Shown: positions 51,532-63,883 of the stretch, piece after piece
How the letters are laid out: each line of letters begins with the position of its first letter
Position numbering within the stretch: the first letter of the stretch is position 1
DNA from: Paenibacillus sp. FSL H8-0332
Lineage (GTDB): Bacteria > Bacillota > Bacilli > Paenibacillales > Paenibacillaceae
Reading direction: 5' to 3'
Assembly: GCF_037963835.1 (NCBI RefSeq)
Contig: NZ_CP150145.1
Span: forward strand, 2,852,001 to 2,916,000
DNA length: 64,000 nt
Translations under genes and position numbers: made by a program
The notes under the pieces: generated by a model
Databases searched by the model: none
The model's input: the letters and a program-made list of their open reading frames with translations, nothing else
Told to the model about the DNA's origin: nothing

Positions 51532-52671
51532 CTACAGCCCGAGCGTATTACCCTTTTCCAGCCGCTGAATCTGCTGTTCCCCGTTATCTGCCAGCTCCCG
51601 GAACTGGATAATCGTCTCCCGCATCTTGGGGAGCGCTTCTTGCTTGTAGGTGCTGATCGAATCCAAGGCAGAGAGGACGTCGGTGAAGGCCACCTTCAGC
51701 GTATCGACCGAAATACTAGTTTCGAGCGATTGCTTGTGAATGGCTGCACCCTGCTCTTTTAGCATTCTGGAGGTGCCGCTGATCAGATTGTCGGTGGTCT
51801 GGTTCAGCAGCTCGATTTTTTGGAGGACGATCTTCTGGTTATACAAGGCGCTGGCGACAGTAACCGAAATTTTGAGCGCAGATACCGTAACATTTCGGGC
51901 TCTGTCGACTCCACGGATCAGTTCCTTGTTGTTGCGGATGACCACCTCAATGGCCATAATGCCCTGTTGATTGACCACGAGCATCTGCTGCAGATCCATT
52001 ACCCGCTGGCGCAGCGGGAACAGGACCTCCTCCGTAATGAACCGCACCTTATCCTCATCTTCATTGCGCTGCTTGGCAGCTTCAATCTGCTTCTCGATTT
52101 CCTCATCCATCAGGATGCCGAGCTGAATCTCCTTCTTAAGCCGCTTGGTCAGCTCCCGCAGGGTCTGCTGTTCAATCTCCAGTGTCGTATTGTCATTCTT
52201 CAGCACGGCTTTGCCTTTATCCAGGGATAGAATAATATCTGAGATGACGGCATCGGCCTTTTGATATTTGGCGAAATAATTACGCAGGGGGTGGAAAAAC
52301 TTGCCGAGGAACCCGCTTTTGGCGAAATCGACCGCGCTGGGGTCCAGATCCTTGAGCTGCTGATGCAGCTCGGTTAATCCCTTGGCGACCTGACCGCCTT
52401 CATCCCCGGTCTTGGACAGATTGCCCACCGATACCTGAAGCAGGGAGTTCTTCTCCGACGAGGAGCGCATGGTGCCCATCCCGAAGCTGTCAATCGACTG
52501 CAGCACGGCCTTGCGTTTCTCCAGAGACTCGAAGTCCAGCTCCAGTATACTGGAGACATTATTAATCGCCTGCTCCTTAAGCTGGGTGACTTCCTCCGGC
52601 TCCGGCTGGACCTGCTCCTCGATGACCGATTTCAGCTTCTCGGGGCTGGGAATTTCCATGGTGAATGACAT
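51532..52671 (-). CDS. TelA-family (toxic anion resistance / YaaN-like) protein
   Basis: The 379-residue, almost wholly helical cytosolic protein has the TelA-family blocks FHPLRNYFAKYQKADAVI, LELEIQQQTL-type segments, FPLRQRVMDLQQMLVVNQQG and NVTVSALKISVTVASALYNQK. TelA relatives are linked to tellurite and antimicrobial stress tolerance and often sit with XpaC-like partners. AAGGAGGG precedes the ATG. Third gene of a three-gene operon. Confidence 0.88.
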   Translation of the reverse strand: MSFTMEIPSPEKLKSVIEEQVQPEPEEVTQLKEQAINNVSSILELDFESLEKRKAVLQSIDSFGMGTMRSSSEKNSLLQVSVGNLSKTGDEGGQVAKGLTELHQQLKDLDPSAVDFAKSGFLGKFFHPLRNYFAKYQKADAVISDIILSLDKGKAVLKNDNTTLEIEQQTLRELTKRLKKEIQLGILMDEEIEKQIEAAKQRNEDEDKVRFITEEVLFPLRQRVMDLQQMLVVNQQGIMAIEVVIRNNKELIRGVDRARNVTVSALKISVTVASALYNQKIVLQKIELLNQTTDNLISGTSRMLKEQGAAIHKQSLETSISVDTLKVAFTDVLSALDSISTYKQEALPKMRETIIQFRELADNGEQQIQRLEKGNTLGL

Positions 52672-52697
52672 ATGAACCCTCCTTCAGAATATAAAGT

Positions 52698-54383
52698 CTA
52701 CATTTGCACGTTGAGCAGGTTTCCGATTTTGTATACTACATCCTCTGTGTCGGCGTTAATATTGGCTGCCTCGTTGATGCTGGAGATGCTCTCCAGAGCC
52801 TTGATATTAGCGTTGTACCCGATGGTGTATACCGGAATCTTGTACGTCTCGATCAAGCCCCGAATATCATCCAGGGAATGGCCTTCGTTGGTCTCCCCGT
52901 CGCTAAGCACGAAGATCAGAGGCTTCATATCCGGGTTCACCGCCAGCTCATCCTTCAGCATCTTCATCGCAACCACCAACCCGTCGAAGGTAGCCGTGCC
53001 GCCCACAGGCTGAAGGCTGTTAATCGCCCCTACGAACATGGACTGCTGATTGGTATCATATTTGCCGATAGGCAGGTTGATAGTCACATCACTGGAATAA
53101 GAGACAAAGCCGATGCTGTTGTCCTTGCCGAGGAATTTCTGGCCCTTCAGCAGGGACTCCTTGAGACGGTTCAGCGGCTCGCCAGCCATGCTGCCTGAGA
53201 CATCGGCTACGAACACTGCCGCAATCGGTTTACTGCCGTTCTTTTTCTCCTTCCAGAGCTTCTGGGCCGAGGAGAGAATGGAGCCGTCAACCGGTGCCAG
53301 TTCTGAGACATAGTCCTTCAGGCCGTTGAAGCCCTTGTCCGCAGCCGTCTTCTGATACTTATCCTGCTGGACAAATTCGCCGAACTTCTTAATGATCGCG
53401 AGCTTCTCCGGCGGCAGCTGCCCAAGTGCATACAATGGGCTGTCATGTCTTACCCCAAATGGGGTGAACACATAGCCGCTGGTCAAATCCTTCGCATTGA
53501 CGAAGGTCTGATACTCAAGGACGAAGGCATCCAGCATGCCGGATTTGGCCGCTTCCCGCATTTGCAGGGTGGTGGAGGCGATGAAGGGCACGTTGGCCTG
53601 GAACTTCTCGAAGCCTTGAACCGCCTTGGCTCCGAGCAGATCCGTACTGTCGAAGGTGCTCAGCGCGGTGACCAGGAAGTTCAGCCCCGTTGAGCTGGCA
53701 AAAGGATCGGTGTACCCCATCGCCAGCTCATTACCCGCAATGGAATCGGTAATTGTCTTCACGTTGATCGAGCCGTATTTGTCGACCAGCTGATCGTATT
53801 TCTGCTTGCTCATTACCACTCCGGCCACGTTGCCGGTCAGACGCTTCGTAACCAGCTCGGCCTGCACGCCGCTGGCCTTAACCATCTCGCCCCATAGCTC
53901 ATTAGAGGGAGTGAAGGCGTCAGGCACATATTTGCCGGACCGGATATAATCAGCGGCTGTGCCGGAAGCGATGTTGCGGATTTTGACTGAGGCCGGTTTG
54001 CCGTCTATTGTAATACCGGCAGCGTTGAAGTCTGCGGCGACCTCATTCAGCCAGCCGTCATTGCCTGTTCCGGATTTCTCCGTGGAGGAGAAAATCTCGA
54101 CGTAGCTGTCCGTGGTGCTCTCAACGGAGATGGGGAACTTGGAGATATCGGGCAACGAATCGCCGATGGACGCCGGATCAAGATCAATCTGCCCTTTTAC
54201 AGGCTCAGCACTGGTCACGTTGATATCCTTATAGATGCGGTTCAGTCTTTTGTCGGCGTCTTCGGCAGAGATTTCTGTCTTGGATTTGCCCAGATTGGAC
54301 GTTAAGGTAATACCGAAATAGACAAGTGCGAAGACGGATGCGGCGATAATGCCGAGTATGAACAGTGTTTTGCCTTTCCTCAT
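52698..54383 (-). CDS. Membrane-anchored solute-binding-like / VWA fusion protein
   Basis: The 561-residue protein has an N-terminal membrane helix (LFILGIIAASVFALVYFGI). The middle part (about 85-375) resembles an extracellular solute-binding fold (DGWLNEVAADFNAAG, AMGYTDPFASSTGLNFL). The C-terminal VWA domain (385-560) has an intact MIDAS: D394-x-S396-x-S398 in DVSGSM, GGTATFDG and VLSDGETNEG. It probably projects outside the membrane. It lies between the membrane-coil gene (18 bases) and telA (26 bases). Confidence 0.87.
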   Translation of the reverse strand: MRKGKTLFILGIIAASVFALVYFGITLTSNLGKSKTEISAEDADKRLNRIYKDINVTSAEPVKGQIDLDPASIGDSLPDISKFPISVESTTDSYVEIFSSTEKSGTGNDGWLNEVAADFNAAGITIDGKPASVKIRNIASGTAADYIRSGKYVPDAFTPSNELWGEMVKASGVQAELVTKRLTGNVAGVVMSKQKYDQLVDKYGSINVKTITDSIAGNELAMGYTDPFASSTGLNFLVTALSTFDSTDLLGAKAVQGFEKFQANVPFIASTTLQMREAAKSGMLDAFVLEYQTFVNAKDLTSGYVFTPFGVRHDSPLYALGQLPPEKLAIIKKFGEFVQQDKYQKTAADKGFNGLKDYVSELAPVDGSILSSAQKLWKEKKNGSKPIAAVFVADVSGSMAGEPLNRLKESLLKGQKFLGKDNSIGFVSYSSDVTINLPIGKYDTNQQSMFVGAINSLQPVGGTATFDGLVVAMKMLKDELAVNPDMKPLIFVLSDGETNEGHSLDDIRGLIETYKIPVYTIGYNANIKALESISSINEAANINADTEDVVYKIGNLLNVQM

Positions 54384-54401
54384 CGGTTCATCTCCTTTTC
54401 C

Positions 54402-55142
54402 TTACTGATAGAGTTTCGTCTGCCCGATCAGGGCGGTCAATTCCTGCATGCATGGCATCTCTTCCACATTGGTATAATCTGCGCTGCCCAGCTCGGTAAT
54501 CTCCAGCAGCAGCTGATCCAGCTTCAGCAGAATTTCCTCATTGGCCCCGAGGCAGCCTTTGACATAAGAGAGATATTCATTGTATAGCGCAGTTTTCTTC
54601 TGAATCAGGGCGCTGGAGAATCGGCTTGACGCGTTACCGGCACTGAACTTGGCAAATTCTGAGGCATCGAACACACTGAGCTTGTTGAGCAGCCCCCGGA
54701 TATTCAGATAAAAGAGCTTCTCGACCTCCGTAATGACGGAATGAAACTTGCGGAAGCTGAGCTCAGCCGGATCGAACCTGCGGCCCAGCACTTGGAGCAG
54801 TGTGGTCTTCTTCTTCTCAATCCGCTCCATCTGGTCGAGGGCGAGGGAGATATCCTCCTTCAGCACCTTCACATTCCGGTGACGGCCGAGGCCGGCAATG
54901 TAATCCTCCCGCGTCTCTAATTGCACGCTGACGGGCGTGGCAGCCGGAGGTCTGAAGAGCAAGGTGTAACTCCCGTATAGGACGACCAGCAGACTGATGA
55001 TTAGCAGGGTTACTGCCGATGCCGTTTCCAGCGGGCTTCCGCCGATCTCGATACCGAGCAGGCCGGGAGATAGAACGATGACATTTAAAATTACAACTCC
55101 GGCAATCATGCCGAGGAGCTTAACGGGCCCGGATCTGTTCAG
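54402..55142 (-). CDS. Two-helix membrane protein with cytosolic coil, probable CTG start
   Basis: The 246-residue protein has two membrane segments (IAGVVILNVIVLSPGLLGIE and ASAVTLLIISLLVVLYGSY). A helical cytosolic domain of about 175 residues follows (VKVLKEDISLALDQMERIEKKKTTLL, EVEKLFYLNIRGLLNKL), in the style of XpaC partners of TelA. A strong AAGGAGG lies 8 bases before an in-frame CTG at 55142-55140. The first ATG at 55109 has no ribosome site, so CTG is the better start. First gene of the operon with VWA and TelA. Confidence 0.72.
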   Translation of the reverse strand: MNRSGPVKLLGMIAGVVILNVIVLSPGLLGIEIGGSPLETASAVTLLIISLLVVLYGSYTLLFRPPAATPVSVQLETREDYIAGLGRHRNVKVLKEDISLALDQMERIEKKKTTLLQVLGRRFDPAELSFRKFHSVITEVEKLFYLNIRGLLNKLSVFDASEFAKFSAGNASSRFSSALIQKKTALYNEYLSYVKGCLGANEEILLKLDQLLLEITELGSADYTNVEEMPCMQELTALIGQTKLYQ

Positions 55143-55432
55143 GATCTACACCTCCTTCAGTTATGTATATTTCGGTAAACCATGGGATCATTCATGCCTC
55201 CGGGTGATCACGCGGTTCCCTTCACAATATTACCCATCTCACATAGAAATGATTGGAATAAAGGGCGGTTACACACTGATACGCAGCGTAACTTGTCTTT
55301 GTTTCAAATTTTTACTTTATTTATTCATAGAGGGCTGCCCTTGGATTGCTGTTCATTACAAATAAATGGAAGTATAATAGGAAGGTTAACAGAATCTATG
55401 AGAATAAAGTAAATTACAAGGGGGAAAAGCCA

Positions 55433-56899
55433 TTGTTACTTCGTAAATCAAAGCTTCTCATCGCATCACTTCTGATATTATCCTTATGCTTTCCTGCCGG
55501 CAGCGAGGCCGCTGCTGCGGTGCCCAGAGCTGTAAGTGTATCGGGCGGCTCTGCGCATGGAATTGCGGCTTGGAGTGACGGGACGGTAACAGGCTGGGGA
55601 GATAATAAGTTCGGTCAAGTCGGGGACGGGACAAGTATTAACCAATACATCCCCAGACAGGTGGAAGGTCTGAGCGGGATTGTGCAGGTGGCGGCGGCAG
55701 GAAGAGTGTCTTTTGCACTCAGCAGGGATGGAGAGGTATGGGGCTGGGGCCTGGACTACAGCAGCTATATTGAGAATGATCCTCTGTTGAGGTATCAAAA
55801 ACGGGGAGGTCCGGTCAAGCTGGAGGGTCTTCGGGAAGTATCCTCCATCACTGCGAATGGTAGCCTCGGCATCGCTGTAAAAAAAGACAGGACGGCCACC
55901 CTGTGGTACCCTTCCTACGATCAGCCCGGTGTGCTTCCGGTGCAGATTCACTATTTGGAGCTCAAGGCAGTTACGGGGATTAGATCCGCCCTAATTAACG
56001 GTAACGATGCGTTGTTTCTTACTGAAGAGGGCAGTGTGAAGCAGATGAGTATTGTTAACACAGTGTATAACCGTATCCGCTTGGAGAGTGATCCGGTCAG
56101 TGTAGCTACGATTGCTTCATCCTCGATAACCGGTATGGCAGCATCGCAAGGTGAGCTGTTCCTGCTGCGCAGTGACGGCCAAGTCTTGCGCTGGAACAGG
56201 GGGCTTAAAGCACCATCTGCCGTTGCTGGCCTTAATAATGTCTACAAGCTGGATACCGGCTTCTACCGGCTGTTTGCCTTGAAGAGAAACGGAACGCTCT
56301 GGCAATGGAACTATAATTCTGGAGTGCTGGCTAAGCCGTATCAGATAAAAAAAGGAAATCAAATCAGCAATATTTGGGGAAGCAGTGGAACCTTTGGTTT
56401 TGCTCAGCACAAGGATGGGACGCTTCTGGGCTGGGGCGACCGCTTCGACACGGGACTTGCGACCGGGAGGGGGACAGTGACCAAGGATCAAGCTGGATAT
56501 ATCCTGACACCGGTCCGACAGCCATTGATGTTCTTCGTCAACGGTGAGCCGTTCTCATTCTATGGCACGCCCTCCATCAAGGATGACAAGCTGTATGTAC
56601 CGCCGACTAGTGTATTCAAGGCGCTTGGCGTACAGGTAAGCTATGGGACATTTAAAGCTGATCCGAAATATGGAAATGATCCATTCACAGGCTGGTCTTT
56701 TGTATACGGTAATAACATCGTTCAGGTGAAAGTCAGCGATCCGCTCGAATTGTATATCAATGGCAAGAAATCAGACCGCGAATTTACAATGAACAGGCTG
56801 CCGGATTCGGCACAATTCCCGCTGGAGGCAATATGTGATCTTCTCGGTATTGGCTTACAGTGGAATAAAAGTACGGGTGAAGTAAGGCTGGAGAATTGA
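55433..56899 (+). CDS. Secreted RCC1-repeat protein with copper-amine-oxidase-N-like domain
   Basis: This 488-residue protein starts with TTG 55433, preceded by AAGGGGG. A signal peptide (LLIASLLILSLCFPAGSEA) is followed by RCC1-like propeller repeats (GIAAWSDGTVTGWGDNKFGQVGDG, FALSRDGEVWGWG, TLLGWGDRFDTGLATG). The C-terminal 115 residues (FFVNGEPFSFYGTPSIKDD, KLYVPPTSVFKALGVQV) match the stalk or copper-amine-oxidase N-terminal module common in Paenibacillus secreted proteins. Role unknown, probably wall-associated binding. Confidence 0.83.
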   Translation: MLLRKSKLLIASLLILSLCFPAGSEAAAAVPRAVSVSGGSAHGIAAWSDGTVTGWGDNKFGQVGDGTSINQYIPRQVEGLSGIVQVAAAGRVSFALSRDGEVWGWGLDYSSYIENDPLLRYQKRGGPVKLEGLREVSSITANGSLGIAVKKDRTATLWYPSYDQPGVLPVQIHYLELKAVTGIRSALINGNDALFLTEEGSVKQMSIVNTVYNRIRLESDPVSVATIASSSITGMAASQGELFLLRSDGQVLRWNRGLKAPSAVAGLNNVYKLDTGFYRLFALKRNGTLWQWNYNSGVLAKPYQIKKGNQISNIWGSSGTFGFAQHKDGTLLGWGDRFDTGLATGRGTVTKDQAGYILTPVRQPLMFFVNGEPFSFYGTPSIKDDKLYVPPTSVFKALGVQVSYGTFKADPKYGNDPFTGWSFVYGNNIVQVKVSDPLELYINGKKSDREFTMNRLPDSAQFPLEAICDLLGIGLQWNKSTGEVRLEN

Positions 56900-56949
56900 A
56901 AAGAAAGAGGTCTATCTTTCCTAAATTTCAAATTTAAAATAATTAAGGC

Positions 56950-56978
56950 TTGACGTCAGCTCACTTGGCGTGTAACAT
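56950..56978 (+). promoter_or_regulatory. Predicted promoter of the purine-type riboswitch leader
   Basis: TTGACG (56950-56955) and TAACAT (56973-56978) are 17 bases apart, 41 bases before the first aptamer strand. Confidence 0.5.
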
Positions 56979-57018
56979 ATGAACAGTCGTCAATCAGGCA
57001 ATACTTCACAACTCTATA

Positions 57019-57104
57019 TTGTTCTCGTATAACCTCGCAGCCATTCAGATGTCACAGGGCGAGGGTTTCTACAGGAAGCCTATTCTTCCTAACTACGATG
57101 ATAA
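57019..57104 (+). promoter_or_regulatory. Variant purine-family riboswitch aptamer
   Basis: P1 pairs 57019-57029 with 57094-57104 (11 positions, one mismatch, two wobbles). J1/2 is TAA. P2 is CCTCGC/GCGAGG (57033-57038, 57059-57064) with a 20-base loop instead of the usual 7. J2/3 is the canonical GTTTCTAC (57065-57072). P3 is AGGAAG/CTTCCT (57073-57078, 57085-57090) with a six-base loop. J3/1 is AAC followed by TACGA of P1. Position 93 corresponds to the specificity base (C, guanine-type), but one extra A precedes it. Confidence 0.8.
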
Positions 57105-57147
57105 GGACCATGAACCAGCGGTCCCTGTCCCGGAGTTAGGATTTTTT
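57088..57147 (+). terminator. Riboswitch expression-platform terminator
   Basis: CCTAACT (57088-57094), part of the aptamer's P3, J3/1 and P1, pairs with AGTTAGG (57134-57140). It is extended by CG/CG and an inner GGACC/GGTCC stem, followed by ATTTTTT. Ligand binding to the aptamer would hold CCTAACT and prevent this hairpin, so the arrangement predicts an ON switch for the exporter. Confidence 0.82.
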
Positions 57148-57214
57148 GCGTCTGGCGGTCCTTGACCTTGACGCAACATGATTCAGATCAAAAGATTCAG
57201 GAGGCATAATCAGA

Positions 57215-58186
57215 ATGAAAGATATGAAATATTTAATCTCCGTACTTGTAGGCGCGATGAGCTACGGCATTTTATCAACGATTGTTGTATTGGCCTACGG
57301 GCACGGTTACAAGCTGGGAGAGGTGGTCGGCACGCAGCTCTTAACCGGCTGTATTCTCGCCTGGCTGCTTGCGTTATATACCAAGCTCAGAGCGAACCGC
57401 AACGAGCGCAGCACAGCGAACGTTACAGCACCCGCCAAGGCGGTTCCCACCCGGCTGACCTGGAAGCATAGAGTGTTCTTGATGATGGCCGGTGCGCCAA
57501 CCGTGGTTACGGGTCTGCTGTACTACCAGTCACTCCGGTATATTCCGGCTTCGCTGGCGATTATCCTGCTGTTCCAGTTCACCTGGATCAGTGTGCTGAT
57601 TCAGGCGGTAAGCAAACGTCAGCGCCCAGACAAAATCACGGTGCTGACGCTGATCCTGCTGTTCGGCGGAACCCTGCTGGCCGCAGGTATTCTGAATCAG
57701 GGAGCTGCTGAGTTCAACCTGCTGGGGCTGGTACTCGGATTATTATCGGCAGTCAGCTATTCCATGTTCATTATCTTCAGCGGCAAAGCCGTTCCTTCGG
57801 CCCATCCGGCCTACCGGAGCGCCTGGATGGTCACTGGCGGCCTGGTGCTGCTGTGCATCCTGTTCCCGCCGACCTTCCTGTTTAACGGTATGCTATGGGG
57901 ACCACTGCTGCTGTTCGGCTTCCTGCTGGGCTTGTTCGGCGCCTTCATCCCGCCGCTGCTGTTCGCCATCGGGGTTCCGCATATCGGCGGCGGCATGGCC
58001 GGTATTCTGGGCGCCGTCGAACTGCCTGTTGCCGTCTTAATGTCTTCGTTCGTATTGCAAGAGCATGTAAGTCTTCTGCAATGGACCGGAGTGGTGCTGG
58101 TGCTGCTGGGTGTGGTATTGCCTGAGTTATATAAGCTGCGGTGGGGCAATGGAAATGCCCAAGCCGTGAGTTCGTCATCGGTCTGA
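57215..58186 (+). CDS. EamA-family DMT transporter under riboswitch control
   Basis: The 323-residue membrane protein has ten hydrophobic helices in two EamA repeats: the first ends near GLLYYQSLRYIPASLAIILLFQFTW, the second near AGILGAVELPVAVLMSSFVLQEHVSLLQWTGVVLVL. The DMT family is largely made of metabolite exporters. AGGAGG lies 10 bases before ATG 57215. Upstream is a purine-type ON riboswitch, so a purine or purine-related efflux role is inferred, by analogy with the adenine-controlled pbuE pump of B. subtilis. Confidence 0.88.
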   Translation: MKDMKYLISVLVGAMSYGILSTIVVLAYGHGYKLGEVVGTQLLTGCILAWLLALYTKLRANRNERSTANVTAPAKAVPTRLTWKHRVFLMMAGAPTVVTGLLYYQSLRYIPASLAIILLFQFTWISVLIQAVSKRQRPDKITVLTLILLFGGTLLAAGILNQGAAEFNLLGLVLGLLSAVSYSMFIIFSGKAVPSAHPAYRSAWMVTGGLVLLCILFPPTFLFNGMLWGPLLLFGFLLGLFGAFIPPLLFAIGVPHIGGGMAGILGAVELPVAVLMSSFVLQEHVSLLQWTGVVLVLLGVVLPELYKLRWGNGNAQAVSSSSV

Positions 58187-58200
58187 GTTCAGGCGGAGAG

Positions 58201-58240
58201 AAGAGGAGTGTTCCCTGTGAATAGGGGGCGCTCCTCTTTG
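58201..58240 (+). terminator. Terminator after the EamA gene
   Basis: AAGAGGAGTGTTCCCT (58201-58216) pairs with AGGGGGCGCTCCTCTT (58223-58238) with wobbles, followed by TG. Confidence 0.6.
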
Positions 58241-58255
58241 CAGGTTGATAGATTA

Positions 58256-58269
58256 TGTAAGCGCAAACA
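58256..58269 (+). promoter_or_regulatory. Catabolite-responsive element (cre)
   Basis: TGTAAGCGCAAACA fits the CcpA consensus TGNAANCGNNNNCA and sits just before the -35 of the bgl operon, so carbon catabolite control is expected. Confidence 0.7.
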
Positions 58270-58275
58270 TTTTTG

Positions 58276-58304
58276 TTGCCAAAAGTGAAATTAGGTGCTA
58301 TTCT
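58276..58304 (+). promoter_or_regulatory. Predicted promoter of the licT-bglPA operon
   Basis: TTGCCA (58276-58281) and TATTCT (58299-58304) are 17 bases apart, and TGC immediately precedes the -10 (extended -10 form). Confidence 0.6.
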
Positions 58305-58311
58305 GAATTTG

Positions 58312-58373
58312 GGATTGTTACTGCAAAGGCAAAACCCAAAACATGGTCACGTGTTTTGGGTTTTGCCTTTCTT
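58312..58373 (+). promoter_or_regulatory. Shortened RAT antiterminator and terminator before licT
   Basis: GGATTGTTACTG and GGCAAAACC define a ribonucleic antiterminator (58312-58336) for a BglG-type protein. It is 25 bases rather than the usual 29. It overlaps a terminator: GGCAAAACCCAAAACA (58328-58343) pairs perfectly with TGTTTTGGGTTTTGCC (58352-58367), then TTTCTTT. Confidence 0.88.
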
Positions 58374-58473
58374 TATGTTAAGGGCCCTGCGGGACGCCGA
58401 AAGGAACCTTAACCCGTCTAACATCCTGTAAGCAGTGCCAAAATGAAATTCGGGGTAAAGGAGGGCAGCTTGG

Positions 58474-61318
<2,845 letters not shown>

Positions 61319-61325
61319 TCAGTAA

Positions 61326-62828
<1,503 letters not shown>

Positions 62829-62930
62829 TCCGCGTCTGCCTTCAGCTCACTTTTACAAATATCTGTCTGCTGTTTCAGTCTGTGGTCCCTACGGTATATG
62901 ATTATTAATAACCATTAAAGGGGATTTCCT

Positions 62931-63254
62931 ATGATCATAAAAGGGATCGAAAACATGGACGGCGGCAATATAATGAGCCAGATTCAGCAAGGGGGCAAGT
63001 TCGTGATCTACACGTATTGCTTCTCTGTTGTCCTGATGACGTTCAGACGAAGCTCGGGCATCTATTTCATCAAGGCGGGCGAGGGCTCCGTCAAAAAAGG
63101 ATTGAAGTACACCCTGCTGACGGCCCTGGTGGGCTGGTGGGGGATTCCCTGGGGGCCGATCTATTCCATCGGCGCGTTCATCACCAACTTCAAGGGCGGC
63201 AAGGACGTCACGAGTGAAGTGTTAGCGGCTCTGTCGAACCAGAATGCTTCATAA
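62931..63254 (+). CDS. Small membrane protein with GWWGIPWGPIY motif
   Basis: The 107-residue protein has two hydrophobic segments: FVIYTYCFSVVLMTF and YTLLTALVGWWGIPWGPIYSIGAFI. Between them is RRSSGIYFIKAGEGSVKKG; a cytosolic GGKDVTSEVLAAL tail follows. Its WWGIPWGPIY signature recurs in uncharacterised Firmicute proteins as I recall. AAAGGGGA lies 6 bases before ATG 62931. No function can be assigned. Confidence 0.72.
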   Translation: MIIKGIENMDGGNIMSQIQQGGKFVIYTYCFSVVLMTFRRSSGIYFIKAGEGSVKKGLKYTLLTALVGWWGIPWGPIYSIGAFITNFKGGKDVTSEVLAALSNQNAS

Positions 63255-63272
63255 ATAGAAGTACACATACGA

Positions 63273-63325
63273 GAAGCTGTCCCGCATGCCGTGAAATATG
63301 GCTGGTTAGGACAGCTTCTTATTTA
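63273..63325 (+). terminator. Terminator after the small membrane protein
   Basis: GAAGCTGTCC (63273-63282) pairs with GGACAGCTTC (63309-63318) with a 26-base loop, then TTATTT. Confidence 0.7.
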
Positions 63326-63455
63326 AAAATAGAAGAATTTATATGTTGCACACGAGTCTACTCACTGGAATAACCACTTAATTATCTATAGCTCCTTATA
63401 ATATGTTATAATGAATTTCGGATTTCATACTAAGCAGAATAGAGGTCGCCAGAGG

Positions 63456-63755
63456 ATGAAAGTAAAAATTAACCGCAATGCAGCTAAAGTTCTAAAAGAT
63501 ATGCTGAACAGCCCGGAAGCGGAAGGCAAGAAAATCCGCGTAGTCATCACCCAGAATCACGGAGATCACGGACACTATGATGTGGCGCTGGATACACCTA
63601 CTGAGCACGATGAAGTGGTTGCTACAGATAAGGATATCGAGATTCTGCTGGATACCCGCGAACCGCTGCTCGACGGCGTCTGGATTCAGTATTTCTATGT
63701 GCCGCAGGAAGGCTTCTTCATCACCAATCCGTCTACCGGATTCCTGGAGAAATAA
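63456..63755 (+). CDS. HesB/IscA-like protein without cysteine ligands
   Basis: The 99-residue protein resembles the HesB/YadR/IscA beta fold (MKVKINRNAAKVLKDML, IRVVITQ.HGDHGHYDVALD, VWIQYF..PQEGFFITNPS). It has no cysteine, so it cannot carry an Fe-S cluster in the IscA manner. It belongs to the divergent Firmicute HesB-like group of unknown role. ATG 63456 has AGAGGTCG about 10 bases upstream. Confidence 0.78.
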   Translation: MKVKINRNAAKVLKDMLNSPEAEGKKIRVVITQNHGDHGHYDVALDTPTEHDEVVATDKDIEILLDTREPLLDGVWIQYFYVPQEGFFITNPSTGFLEK

Positions 63756-63789
63756 GCAGCAGTTAACTATGATCTGTGTTGCCTTAAGG

Positions 63790-63841
63790 CGGCGCTGTCT
63801 GAATCAGCCTCACCCGGCTGGTAAGACGGTGCCGTTTTTTT
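63790..63841 (+). terminator. Terminator after the HesB-like gene
   Basis: CGGCGCTGTCT (63790-63800) pairs with AGACGGTGCCG (63824-63834) with wobble, with an inner CAGCC/GGCTG stem and seven T residues. Confidence 0.85.
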
Positions 63842-63883
63842 GTGCTGGGCATTACCAGCAGAAAGCACTTAAAAGGGATTAAG

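Noticed and set aside
57148..57174. Second terminator in the EamA leader
   Set aside because: GCGTC..GACGC with inner GGTC/GACC forms a hairpin, but no T-run follows; it may only space the ribosome site.
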